Positions 46,790 to 56,077 of a stretch of DNA of 64,000 nucleotides are shown piece by piece. Under the pieces are notes generated by a model. That model saw only the letters and a program-made list of their open reading frames with translations, searched no databases and was not told the origin of the DNA. Every line of letters starts with the position of its first letter. Within the stretch, counting starts at the first letter, position 1. Position numbers and translations under genes: made by a program. The stretch is taken from assembly GCF_010669305.1 (NCBI RefSeq), contig NZ_CP048649.1:2666001-2730000 (forward strand), given 5' to 3'. This stretch comes from Aminipila butyrica. GTDB taxonomy: Bacteria > Bacillota > Clostridia > Peptostreptococcales > Anaerovoracaceae.

Positions 46790-49378
46790 TTATTTCACTT
46801 CATTCGTTTTTCTCTGGGTCAGCTCCCGAATAACCCGGCTTAACTGAATCAGCACGGTAGGTGCCAGCGCACAGCCGACAACATAAGTCAAATTACCCTG
46901 GGACAAATCCACCGTCTGGAACAAACTCTGGAGGGGATCAATCAGCAATACGGCAAACAATAACAACGTGCCCAGGGCAAATGCCCCTAAGCTATATACG
47001 TTGGTCAACAGGCCCATCTTAAAGATTGACTGCTTGCCTCTGGAGTTAAACCCGTGCCACAGTCGAGCGAAACAGAGAGTTGCAAAAGCCATGGTTGAAG
47101 CGGTGGCCGTGCTGATAGTCAGTCCTTGATAATAAGCGGCCAAAGTAAATGCAGCGATAAGCAATCCCTGTATGCCGATTTCTGTAAGAAAGTTCTTGGT
47201 TAAAATTGGCTCATCACTTCTGCGCGGAGGTTCCTGAAGCAAATCTGCTTTTGGTTTTTCCATGCTGATGGCAATAGCCGGCAGACTGTCTGTTATCAGG
47301 TTGATAAACAACAGGTGCACCGCCATAAACGGAATAGGCAACGCCATCAAGGAAGTATAAACCACTGCCAATATGCCCGAGGTATTGCCTGACAACAAGA
47401 ATTTGATTGAATTCTTAATGTTAGAATAAATATTCCTGCCGTTAGCGATAGCCTTGACAATAGTCGCAAAATTATCATCTGTTAAAATCATTGAGGCCGC
47501 ATCCTTGGATACGTCCGTTCCCGTTATGCCCATAGCCACACCAATATCTGCTTTTTTCAAAGCTGGTGCATCGTTAACGCCGTCTCCAGTCATGGCCACG
47601 ATATGGCCCTTCTTCTGCCAGGCATCCACGATACGAATTTTATGAGCTGGAGTTACTCTAGCATAGACGGCAATTTCAGCTATATCTTTATCTAACTGCT
47701 GGTCAGATATTTCGTCCAGCTCCATGCCGGTCACGGCTCGCTGGCCCGGTCTCAGGATGCCCACCTCTTCGGCAATAGCTGAAGCGGTAACCTTGTGGTC
47801 CCCTGTAATCATTACCGGCATAATTCCTGCGGTCAAGCAGTCTGCAACAGCCGCTTTAGACTCCTCTCGAGGCGGATCCTGCATAGCCATCAGACCAATA
47901 AAGGTAAAGTCCGTTTCATCTCCTAATTCCAGGGTTTCTTTATTCAGCTTCTTCTGGGCAAAAGCCAACACCCGCAACCCCTTTTCGGAGTAAGCATGGT
48001 TCTGTTCCTGTGCTAATTGAATATCCTCCTGAGTGATAGGCCGTTCCTGGCCATTGCTGTAAATAAAAGAGGCTTGGTGAAGCATGGCATCTACAGCACC
48101 TTTAGTAAGCATCACCAGCTCACCACCAATCTGCTGGAGCGTGCTCATAAGCTTCCGATCGGAATCAAAAGGCAGCTCGGCTATTCTTGGATAGCGGCTG
48201 CACAACTGTGCATAGTTCTCTCCGTGTTCCTTCAAATAGTATTCCACCAGAGCCGTCTCTGTGGGGTCCCCTAAGACTTTTCCATCAGTCACCGAGCTGT
48301 CATTGCATAACAGAGCACTCAGCAGCAGACGTTCCTTGGAATCTTCCCCTTTTCCTGCCAGAAACAAGTCTCTCACAGTCATCTTGTTTCTCGTCAACGT
48401 TCCCGTCTTATCCGAGCAGATAATAGATACGCAGCCCAAGCTCTCTACTGCTTTCAGGTTCTTCATGATGGCGTTCTCTTTAGCCATCTTGGAAGTTCCC
48501 AGGGCCAGAGAGATGGTCACGATAGAGGACAGCGCCTCAGGAATGGCCGCCACCGCCAGAGCCACGGCAAACATCAGAGAGTCCAGTAAATCCATACCTC
48601 TGTAGATGCACAGGCCCAATATGCCGGCGCAGATAATCAGGATAATAAAAGACAACTTCTTGCCAAAGGCGTCCAGGCTGACTTGTAACGGAGTCTTCCG
48701 TTCTTTCGTCTCGTTCATCAGCTGAGCAATCTTCCCCAGCTCCGTGTTCATACCAATGCCCGTAACAACTGCCAGGCCTCTGCCATAGGTCACCTGCGTG
48801 CCAGAGAACACCATGTTATCCTGATCCCCCAACACCACATTGCCTTCAATGGCATCCGTGATCTTGCTAACGCTTTCCGTCTCTCCTGTCAAGGAGCTTT
48901 CGTTGACCTGCAAGGAATAGCTCTCCAAAAGCCGCCCATCTGCCGGAACCACATCTCCAGCTTCCAGCACCAAGATGTCTCCTACCACGATGTGGGCTGC
49001 TTCGATACCCCGCCGATGTCCGCCTCGCATAACTTTAGCCAAGGGAGATGACAATTTCTTCAAGCTGTTTAAAGACATTTCTGCCTTAAAATGCTGAGCT
49101 GTGCCCAACACAGCGTTCAGCACAATAACCACTAGAATGACCAAGGTACTCTCCAAATCTCCCGTAAAAATGGAGACGGCCGCCGCCACCAGCAGAATCA
49201 ACACCAATAAATCCTTAAATTGAGAAAAGAACACGCTCAGAACCCCCTGCCGGCGTTCTTCTGCCAGCTGATTCAGCCCATACTTCTCTTCATTTGCTTT
49301 GATCTGCTCTTCATTTAGTCCTTCTTTGGAGGAATTCAGCTGTTCCAGCGTCTCCTCCGTACTCATTTTATAGAACAT
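46790..49378 (-). CDS. Cation-transporting P-type ATPase, calcium-pump type (P2)
   Basis: A membrane ATPase of 862 residues, probably exporting calcium. It has the TGES-type loop in SSLTGETESV, the phosphorylation site CSDKTGTLTRNKM, ALCNDSS, and the hinge MTGDGVNDAPALKKADIGVAMG. Ion-site helices read PEAL in M4, SGNTSG in M5 and INLITDSLPA in M6. Against the SERCA pump this keeps the M4 and M6 ligands but has Gly where the M5 glutamate (NVGE) should be, as in single-site plasma-membrane-type pumps. I choose ATG 49378, six bases after GGGGTG; the frame extends seven residues more. Confidence 0.93.
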   Translation of the reverse strand: MFYKMSTEETLEQLNSSKEGLNEEQIKANEEKYGLNQLAEERRQGVLSVFFSQFKDLLVLILLVAAAVSIFTGDLESTLVILVVIVLNAVLGTAQHFKAEMSLNSLKKLSSPLAKVMRGGHRRGIEAAHIVVGDILVLEAGDVVPADGRLLESYSLQVNESSLTGETESVSKITDAIEGNVVLGDQDNMVFSGTQVTYGRGLAVVTGIGMNTELGKIAQLMNETKERKTPLQVSLDAFGKKLSFIILIICAGILGLCIYRGMDLLDSLMFAVALAVAAIPEALSSIVTISLALGTSKMAKENAIMKNLKAVESLGCVSIICSDKTGTLTRNKMTVRDLFLAGKGEDSKERLLLSALLCNDSSVTDGKVLGDPTETALVEYYLKEHGENYAQLCSRYPRIAELPFDSDRKLMSTLQQIGGELVMLTKGAVDAMLHQASFIYSNGQERPITQEDIQLAQEQNHAYSEKGLRVLAFAQKKLNKETLELGDETDFTFIGLMAMQDPPREESKAAVADCLTAGIMPVMITGDHKVTASAIAEEVGILRPGQRAVTGMELDEISDQQLDKDIAEIAVYARVTPAHKIRIVDAWQKKGHIVAMTGDGVNDAPALKKADIGVAMGITGTDVSKDAASMILTDDNFATIVKAIANGRNIYSNIKNSIKFLLSGNTSGILAVVYTSLMALPIPFMAVHLLFINLITDSLPAIAISMEKPKADLLQEPPRRSDEPILTKNFLTEIGIQGLLIAAFTLAAYYQGLTISTATASTMAFATLCFARLWHGFNSRGKQSIFKMGLLTNVYSLGAFALGTLLLFAVLLIDPLQSLFQTVDLSQGNLTYVVGCALAPTVLIQLSRVIRELTQRKTNEVK

Positions 49379-49495
49379 GTCTCGCACCCCAATCTTCATA
49401 ATATGTTCTCTGTTAGTATGCTTATTTCGCCATATTCTATGCTATTTTCCAGCTTCTATCAACGTCTCCAATGTTAATGCACTGTTAATTCGTTG

Positions 49496-50659
49496 TTAAT
49501 TTTCTTCTTTTTGGTTCTTCTCTTCTTCTTTCTTGACCTTGGCTCCGTGGAATTGATAATAGCAGACTTCCATGTTTCCATTGTACAGCTTTCTCCGTCG
49601 GTCAGCCATCCGCCCAAATATCTGCTTTTCTACGGTCTTGTCTGGCGTAATCATAAACAGAGACCAGCTGGGATTTTGCTTCATAAAGCTTTTAAACTTA
49701 TTGAAAATTTTCCGAATCTGCTCCTTCTCCCCAATCCGCTCTCCATAAGGCGGGTTGGTGATAATAACGCCGCTCATTTCTGTAGCCTCCAACTCTGACA
49801 CGTTCATCCGCTTAAATTCAATACAATCCTCTACTCCGGCATCCGCAGCATTTTCTCTGGCAGCCTCAATAGCCGCCGGATCAATATCATAGGCCTGAAT
49901 CCGAATGTCTTTATCTTGCCGAATTTCCTCAAAAGCCTTTTTGCGCTCTTCTTTCCACAGTTTTTCATCAATGGCTTGCCAGCCTTCCGCAGCAAAGCGG
50001 CGGTTGAGACCTGGCGCAATATTTCTCTCCAGCATGGCTGCCTCGATAGGAATCGTACCTGATCCACAACAAGGGTCCACCAGCAAACGGCCTTCCCGCC
50101 AGAAAGATAACTGTACCATAGCCGCCGCCAAGGTTTCCTTAATAGGTGCTGTCACAGCACTCTGACGGTACCCTCTCTTGTGGAGACCCACCCCCGTCGT
50201 GTCTAGGGTAATGGTTGCCCGGTCCTTCAGCAAAGTTACCTTCACCACGTATTCTGCTCCGGTCTTTTCAAAACGCTCTACCCCATAGTTTTCTTTGAGT
50301 CGTTCGATAATGGCCTTTTCTGAAACGCTTTGACAGCTTCTCATGCTGAACAGCTTGGACTTTACAGAAGAACAATTCACCTTAAAATTCCCGTCCGCCG
50401 GTATCCACTCTTCCCAAGGGATGCCTTTGATGGTCTGAAAGAGATCTTCAAACTCTAAAGCTTCAAATTCAGCCATCTTGACCAGTACGCGGTCCGCACA
50501 CCGCAGCCACAGGTTGGAGCGGACGATGGCCCGCTCATCGCCCATATAAGTTATTTTTGCATCTTCTGCCTTCAAAATCTTGTAGCCCAGCGCCTCAATC
50601 TCGCGCTTTACAACAGCTTCCAGCCCAAAAGTGGCTGTGGCAATCAATTCCAGTTTCAT
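49496..50659 (-). CDS. RlmL-like 23S rRNA (guanine-N2)-methyltransferase with THUMP domain
   Basis: A 387-residue RNA methyltransferase. The N-terminal ~160 residues form a THUMP domain (ELIATATFGLEAVVKREIEALGYK) and the C-terminal part a Rossmann methyltransferase: DPCCGSGTIPIEAAMLERNIAPG and the catalytic TNPPYGERIG. It matches the YpsC/RlmL-N family; the exact G residue modified is not certain. The C-terminus is lysine/glutamate-rich. The start at 50659 follows CGGAGGG. Confidence 0.92.
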   Translation of the reverse strand: MKLELIATATFGLEAVVKREIEALGYKILKAEDAKITYMGDERAIVRSNLWLRCADRVLVKMAEFEALEFEDLFQTIKGIPWEEWIPADGNFKVNCSSVKSKLFSMRSCQSVSEKAIIERLKENYGVERFEKTGAEYVVKVTLLKDRATITLDTTGVGLHKRGYRQSAVTAPIKETLAAAMVQLSFWREGRLLVDPCCGSGTIPIEAAMLERNIAPGLNRRFAAEGWQAIDEKLWKEERKKAFEEIRQDKDIRIQAYDIDPAAIEAARENAADAGVEDCIEFKRMNVSELEATEMSGVIITNPPYGERIGEKEQIRKIFNKFKSFMKQNPSWSLFMITPDKTVEKQIFGRMADRRRKLYNGNMEVCYYQFHGAKVKKEEEKNQKEEN

Positions 50660-50783
50660 GTATCCCTCCGCATTTCTTTCTTGTGTACTTCCGTGGCTCG
50701 ACCCTGTTTCTTATTCTCTCGCTTTCTTTTTCGTTGCGAGTTTCTTTGTTTTCATTCTTTCACATTTTTCTTCATTTGACAAG

Positions 50784-50811
50784 AAAAAAGCCCTCCTTTT
50801 GAGAGCTTTTT
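50784..50811 (-). terminator. Terminator after mreB/mbl
   Basis: AAAAAGCTCTC pairs with GAGGGCTTTTTT on the minus strand, directly after the mreB stop. Confidence 0.75.
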
Positions 50812-50822
50812 CCTGCTGCGCT

Positions 50823-51845
50823 TTAAAAGTTAGAGCGCTTTCTATTCAATTGATTGGTTTCCATAAATTCTAGAGAATCCAGGGCCTCGCCGGTACCGAT
50901 GGCCACACAGGACTTCGGATCCTCTGCGATACGTACCTCAATACCTGTCCGTTCCTGAATTCGTTTGTCAATACCGTACAGCAGAGCTCCGCCTCCGGTG
51001 ATAACAATGCCCGAGTTACTGATGTCCGCTGCCAGTTCCGGCGGTGTCCGCTCCAGTACCGAGTGAACGGCCTCAGAGATGGTCTGTAAAGGCTCTTCCA
51101 GAGCCTCCATCATTTCCGCAGAAGAAACCTCGATGGATTTTGGCAGACCGCTGACCAGATCTCGGCCTCGGCATTCCATCGAAATAGGTTCTTCCCTCTG
51201 ATAAGCCGTACCGATGGTCATTTTCAGTTCTTCCGCTGTCCGTTCGCCAATGTACAGCTTGTGAACCTTACGCATATATTTTACGATGTATTCGTCAAAT
51301 TTGTCTCCAGCAATTTTTACAGAAGAGCTGGCCACGATACCTCCCAGGGAAATCACCGCAATATCTGTGGTTCCTCCGCCGATATCTATAACCAAAACCC
51401 CGTCTGGTTTGGCAATATCCAGCCCCGCTCCGATAGCCGCTGCAATTGGCTCTTCCATCAGATAGACATCCTTACCGCCTGCCTGAGTAGCCGCCTCCCG
51501 CACCGCACGTTTTTCCACTTCTGTTACACCGCTGGGTACACAGACCATGATCCGCGGCCGGAAGAAACGACTGTTTCCACAGGTTTTCTTAATAAAATAT
51601 TTCAACATGCGTTCCGTCACATCGTAATCAGAAATAACACCGTCACGCAACGGACGAACAGCTACAATATTAGCCGGCGTCCGCCCCAACATCTGTCTGG
51701 CCTGTTCCCCTACAGCCAAAATCTCATTGTTGTCCTGATTGATAGCTACTACAGAAGGCTCGTTGAGAACCACGCCCTTCCCTTTGATATAAACTAAAAC
51801 ATTGGCCGTACCAAGGTCAATTCCAACTTCTGACGAAAATCCCAC
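50823..51845 (-). CDS. MreB/Mbl family rod-shape actin homologue
   Basis: An actin-fold cytoskeletal protein of 340 residues that guides side-wall synthesis. It has the phosphate-1 motif VGIDLGTANVLVYIKGKGVVLNEPSVVA, the phosphate-2 motif IDIGGGTTDIAVISLGGIV, the adenosine loop ITGGGALLYGID, and RRPLRDGVISDYDVTE-type segment. The opening resembles Mbl as much as MreB. There are no mreC/mreD genes next to it, which also fits Mbl. The next gene upstream is a bactofilin, 89 bases away on the same strand. Confidence 0.95.
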   Translation of the reverse strand: MGFSSEVGIDLGTANVLVYIKGKGVVLNEPSVVAINQDNNEILAVGEQARQMLGRTPANIVAVRPLRDGVISDYDVTERMLKYFIKKTCGNSRFFRPRIMVCVPSGVTEVEKRAVREAATQAGGKDVYLMEEPIAAAIGAGLDIAKPDGVLVIDIGGGTTDIAVISLGGIVASSSVKIAGDKFDEYIVKYMRKVHKLYIGERTAEELKMTIGTAYQREEPISMECRGRDLVSGLPKSIEVSSAEMMEALEEPLQTISEAVHSVLERTPPELAADISNSGIVITGGGALLYGIDKRIQERTGIEVRIAEDPKSCVAIGTGEALDSLEFMETNQLNRKRSNF

Positions 51846-51934
51846 TTGATTTCTCCTTTCAATTTAAAACTGCTCTTTAAGCAATGATCACTAAAGAGCA
51901 GCACAATAGTCTTCATTTTATGCTGTGCAACAGG

Positions 51935-52870
51935 TCAACTGCCTACGATCTGGCCAAAGATGCTGTCCTCTTCATTCTTAGAGAAATTGGTGTTGATGTA
52001 ACCCTGCATTCTCGCACCGTACTGTACATAAAAGTTAGATACTGTAATATTTCCGACAACCACCGAGTTTGATAGAAACTCACCATTGCCCCCAATATTC
52101 ACTTCGCCCTTTATTTTACCGTCTACTCGGGTGTTTTGGGCAGCAACATCTCCAACCAGCAGCGTGTCCTTATCCATCAGCAAAGCCCCCTTGGAATTAA
52201 TATTTCCTTTGATTTGGGCCCCCTCCAGAAGGATATCTGTTGCTTCAATGTCACCTTGAACAAAACCCGATACACCTACATTCTTTGTCGTATCAATTTT
52301 GCCCTTAACTTTACCGTTTAATTCAATGTTTTCAAAAGATTTTATATTTCCTTCCACCACCGTGTTTCTCGTAATGATGGTGGTTCCTACTTCACCGTCC
52401 CCATAAGGTTCTTCCGGACCTGGCCCGATGGTATTTCCAAAGTTTCCGCCGCCGCCGAAACCGCCATTTCCATTGCCGGTCCCCCTAGGCGGCTCTCCAT
52501 TAAAGGCACCAGAGAAGCTGTTTTGAGCAGACTGGCTAAAACCTGGTCGTTCATAAAAGGCTGGTTCCTCACCGCCGGAATTGCTCCACTGTGACTGGTA
52601 TGTATCATTTCCTAAGCCTGGTTCTGTGCCCCCATAGGTTCTTCCGCCCACGCTCTGAGTATTAGGTGCACTCTGCTTGAAAGCCTGACTGAAATCCTGA
52701 TTTAAGCGGTCGTTGCCAACCGGTTCCATTGGAGTCTGACGATCAGCCATATAACCTCCGCTGCTTTCCGGTGCTTCGACAGTCTCTTCGTCGATTCTTC
52801 CTTTATCCTGAGAAGAGTCTATTCCCAGAATTTCTCGCATCGCTTGGCTAAAATTTCCTTTATTACTCAT
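51935..52870 (-). CDS. Bactofilin (polymer-forming cytoskeletal protein)
   Basis: A 311-residue protein. The first ~150 residues are low-complexity, rich in Gly, Asn, Ser and Pro. The last ~140 form the bactofilin beta-helix: TTIITRNTVVEGNIKSFENIELNGKVKGKI, VSGFVQGDIEATDI, LEGAQIKGNINSKG, TRVDGKIKGEVNIG. Bactofilins form filaments without nucleotides and scaffold cell-wall enzymes in several bacteria. I choose ATG 52870 because GGAGG lies upstream; the frame adds five residues more. It sits between an MreB/Mbl gene and a polysaccharide deacetylase homologue. Confidence 0.92.
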   Translation of the reverse strand: MSNKGNFSQAMREILGIDSSQDKGRIDEETVEAPESSGGYMADRQTPMEPVGNDRLNQDFSQAFKQSAPNTQSVGGRTYGGTEPGLGNDTYQSQWSNSGGEEPAFYERPGFSQSAQNSFSGAFNGEPPRGTGNGNGGFGGGGNFGNTIGPGPEEPYGDGEVGTTIITRNTVVEGNIKSFENIELNGKVKGKIDTTKNVGVSGFVQGDIEATDILLEGAQIKGNINSKGALLMDKDTLLVGDVAAQNTRVDGKIKGEVNIGGNGEFLSNSVVVGNITVSNFYVQYGARMQGYINTNFSKNEEDSIFGQIVGS

Positions 52871-52914
52871 TTTTGGCGCCTCCAATAAATTTCCTGTAAT
52901 ATCTATCTACCGTC

Positions 52915-53778
52915 TTAAAAGGTGATGGGTTGAACATCTGCTGTCAGCGTTTCAAAGGCATATCCATTTTCTTTATAAAATCCAATGATTTCCTTTAAGG
53001 CTTCACAGGCGCTGCTATTGCCGTTATCATGCATAAGCACCACACACGTATCCGCTCTTTTGGGCAGGCGGGTCCCTTTGGCTACCATAGCCTGTGCTGA
53101 TATATTGGCCGAACCATCATCGGCACAGACATTCCAGTCGAAGTAGACCAGCCCCCTGGCCTCCACTTCTTGAATCAAATCCTTGTAATTATCCCTGTCA
53201 AAATCATTGATGCTGCCGCCAGGAAACCTTAAGATCGATGGAGCCTGTCCGGTCACCTGAAGAATTCGATTGTAGGACTGATTAAAATCGGCCACATAGC
53301 TTTCCACCGAAGCGTACAGCGTATTGTAGCTTCCTCTTGTAGAAGTGAGCACCCCGATAGCATGTCCGGCATCATAGGCTTTTTTAATGATGCTGTCCGC
53401 CGTCTGCTTTTCGCTGGTGTTAAAGAAGAAAGTGGCTGGCACTTGTTCCTCCTGCAACAGCTCTAAAATGGCATCGGTATTTCGCGAAGAACCATCGTCA
53501 AAGGTCAAGTAGACTACGTTCCCCTTTTCAGCATTTTTTTGCGCCGACACAGCAGGGTTCGTCGTGGTGTTTTCCTTTTCCATTCCCGACTGAACCACCT
53601 TCTGCTGGTCCGTACTAGAACTTATGGCAGGCAAATTCTGCTCTTCCTTTGGAGGGCTGCCCCAAAGATCCAGGGCACTGCCGATGAAAAAAGTTAGTAA
53701 ACCTGCTATAATCATGATGATAGAAAGAGCTGTAAATATAATTAAACGTTTATAAAAAGCAACACTTCTTTCTTTCAT
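52915..53778 (-). CDS. Polysaccharide deacetylase-like membrane protein, probably without metal site
   Basis: A 287-residue protein with one N-terminal membrane helix and an external NodB-homology domain. The catalytic base motif TFDDGS, RFPGGS, DWNVCADDG and LMHD are present. The second zinc motif, normally HxxxH in this place (as in GxHTYSH), reads LTSTR (in GHAIGVLTSTRGSYN), so both metal-binding histidines are missing. It may bind peptidoglycan or another glycan without deacetylating it. The start at 53778 follows AAGGAAAG; an upstream reading adds 28 non-conserved residues. It lies 44 bases from the bactofilin gene. Confidence 0.85.
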   Translation of the reverse strand: MKERSVAFYKRLIIFTALSIIMIIAGLLTFFIGSALDLWGSPPKEEQNLPAISSSTDQQKVVQSGMEKENTTTNPAVSAQKNAEKGNVVYLTFDDGSSRNTDAILELLQEEQVPATFFFNTSEKQTADSIIKKAYDAGHAIGVLTSTRGSYNTLYASVESYVADFNQSYNRILQVTGQAPSILRFPGGSINDFDRDNYKDLIQEVEARGLVYFDWNVCADDGSANISAQAMVAKGTRLPKRADTCVVLMHDNGNSSACEALKEIIGFYKENGYAFETLTADVQPITF

Positions 53779-53941
53779 ATACACTCTTTCCTTATCTGAA
53801 TTGTAAACATATACTAGAATAGTATCACAAATTGTTGCAGAAAACAAGAGATGTTTTTGCACCGTTCCCCACTGTTGGCAAGGTTTTTGCTCCCTCGCCC
53901 CCCTGCTCTGACGGTCCTAGTTTTATCAACATTCCCAGCCC

Positions 53942-55792
53942 TTAATTCTGCGTCGAATTGTACTCCTGTAAATGCTTATTATAAGCAGCTACCTTTTCGT
54001 TATGCTGGGTCAGCAAGTCATTATATTCAGCCCTCTTGTCCACCAGCTGCTGGGCATAAGTCTCGTCGCTGTTGGTTTCGTAATCCCGAGTCAGCTGTGC
54101 AATATCCGCATTGAGCTCCGACATCTTGGCTTCCATATCATCAATTTCGGTCTTTTCCGTCTTGAGTGTCTCTTCCAACGCCGCGGCCTTTGCGGAAGAG
54201 GCTGCTGCATCGTTCAGCTCAGAGGGGATGTCACTTTTAGTAAATTCGTGAATCAGCACCCCTACGGAAGAAACCGTCAGCACCAAAATAATTACAATGG
54301 CCCGAACCCACTTTTTCATGCTCTGCTTGTATTCCCGGTTCAATTCTTCAATCTTATCCCGCATCTCCTGCTCGTGCTTGCGTTGAAGCTCCTCAATGGT
54401 GCATCTTAGTTTTACGGTCTCAGCCTCCGCTTCTGCTGCTGCTTCCTCCATAACCCGATCAATGAGCGGTACATCTTCCTCCTCATCCTTCACCAAACGC
54501 AGCTCGTTGTTGAGCACGCCTTGAATGACCTCTTTATAGTCAATGCCTGTGCGGACATTTCGCTTAAAAAATTCCTTTCTGCGTTCCTTTTCCAGAGCTT
54601 CTAGTTCTCCCAGTTCTGCCGGGGGCGCTAAACTTTCATCCATCAGCACCGGGTTGCCCATCAGGGTAGAAGCCGCATGGGGGGCCATCCTAGTCTGTTC
54701 ATCCTGCTTGATAAGCTTGCTCAACGTGTTAATCTCTCCGGCGATATAATCATCTGCAAACAGCTGATTGAACAGCTGGTACAGATTCAAACTCTCGTGG
54801 TACATGCCCGCATTGCTGAGAATCTTGGACACCACGATGAACTTGCCGGAAAACATCATCCGAAGCTTCGTGTTTACCGGATGATCTTCCGGTATAATGT
54901 CGTCTACCAGAACCCGAAACTGGGGCGCAATAGTATTGATGATGTAGTTGCAGGCGTTGGTGATAGCTAGCTTCTCCTCCATGGAACTGGCACTAACCCC
55001 GGTAACTTTCGCTAAAAGAACATTGTTGACATAATCGGACTCCTTGACAAACCAACGTTCCATCTTTTCGTATACCTGATTTTGTATCCTGGAAAAAGAC
55101 AACTGTGGCTTCTGCACCGTTGCCAGCAGCTTGTGTATATGGATGATCTCCTCTAAAACCACTTTGCTGTTGGCGCCGCCTAAAAGTTCCCGAATTGGAT
55201 AAAGGATATTATCCTTAAACTCGTTATATAGAAAGGCCATCTTGTTGTTATCGATGGCTTCAATCTTATTGCCGCTAAAAAATCCCCAGAACCGACCAAC
55301 AGACACATTTAGAAGCTCGTTAATCAGATTCAGCATGATGGTCCACTGTTGAGCCATCGTGAAATTTCTATCAAAAATACATAAAAAAATGTACTGGGCT
55401 AAAAAGGAATTGTAATCTGTGGAATTAATGCTCTGAGGTTTGCTGAAAAACTCAATAAAGTCTCCCTTGTTTCCCAACCTGGAAGCAATTTCCGCGTCAG
55501 AGAACCAGAAGATTTTATACACATAGCTGTCGGCATTTTCCAAGGCCCAATTCATATTCTGTTCCGTCCGCTCCGGGGGGCCCAGCTTAGTCTTGTCAAA
55601 TTTTGGTTTATATTTATCCGGGGCGCTTTCCCACTGTTGGTAGATGTCCCGCAGTTCCGCTTCAGTGCAATAGGTGGAAGCACCCAGAATTCTGTACGGA
55701 TTATTGATGATCATATTGAAGTTGTCGCTGTAATCTTCACTTTTCTTTACATTAGCCATTAACGCATCGTATGGAGATTGTTTGCTCGCCAC
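53942..55792 (-). CDS. Large protein of unknown function with J-domain-like start, membrane segment and C-terminal coiled coil
   Basis: A 616-residue protein I cannot assign. Residues ~30-60 (NPYRILGASTYCTEAELRDIYQQWE) look like the first helices of a DnaJ-type domain, but the HPD tripeptide is absent. Residues ~100-400 are helical with repeat-like spacing. An acidic stretch with several Glu residues leads into a coiled coil (about 440-500), a single membrane helix (WVRAIVIILVLTVSSVGVLI) and a long outer coiled coil to the end. So about 500 residues face the cytoplasm and about 95 the outside. The start ATG 55792 follows GGAGG-like AGGAGGATC. It is the last gene of the cell-shape neighbourhood and is separated from it by about 160 bases. 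Confidence 0.75.
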   Translation of the reverse strand: MASKQSPYDALMANVKKSEDYSDNFNMIINNPYRILGASTYCTEAELRDIYQQWESAPDKYKPKFDKTKLGPPERTEQNMNWALENADSYVYKIFWFSDAEIASRLGNKGDFIEFFSKPQSINSTDYNSFLAQYIFLCIFDRNFTMAQQWTIMLNLINELLNVSVGRFWGFFSGNKIEAIDNNKMAFLYNEFKDNILYPIRELLGGANSKVVLEEIIHIHKLLATVQKPQLSFSRIQNQVYEKMERWFVKESDYVNNVLLAKVTGVSASSMEEKLAITNACNYIINTIAPQFRVLVDDIIPEDHPVNTKLRMMFSGKFIVVSKILSNAGMYHESLNLYQLFNQLFADDYIAGEINTLSKLIKQDEQTRMAPHAASTLMGNPVLMDESLAPPAELGELEALEKERRKEFFKRNVRTGIDYKEVIQGVLNNELRLVKDEEEDVPLIDRVMEEAAAEAEAETVKLRCTIEELQRKHEQEMRDKIEELNREYKQSMKKWVRAIVIILVLTVSSVGVLIHEFTKSDIPSELNDAAASSAKAAALEETLKTEKTEIDDMEAKMSELNADIAQLTRDYETNSDETYAQQLVDKRAEYNDLLTQHNEKVAAYNKHLQEYNSTQN

Positions 55793-56077
55793 AATGATCC
55801 TCCTTTCTGCTCTCCTGAGTTTCCTTCCTATAATTTTAAAATATTTTGTTAAAATATGCTATACTAAAGTTGTAATTTTTGTAACTTTAATTTGAAATTG
55901 ATATAGATAAAAGAACCTTGCCAGAAAACAGGTGGAAAATCTTGTGTTTTTGCAAACAGAGCCGAAGCCGCGGACTGTTGTCCACGGCTTCGGCTCTCCT
56001 ATCGTCCTTCCGTTCTGCTGCTTGCCGCCTTTTCAGCGGCTAAATCCGAAAGCATATGCTGTAATTTCTGGCAAAGC
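55793..56077. other. Gap with a strong GC-rich hairpin
   Basis: The gap holds an AT-rich stretch upstream of the 53942 gene with a weak AAAGTT...AACTTT dyad near 55868-55890, and a 38-base hairpin at 55958-55996: AGAGCCGAAGCCG with CGGCTTCGGCTCT. The hairpin has no T-run and probably ends the 56078 gene on the minus strand. No gene is visible. Confidence 0.5.
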
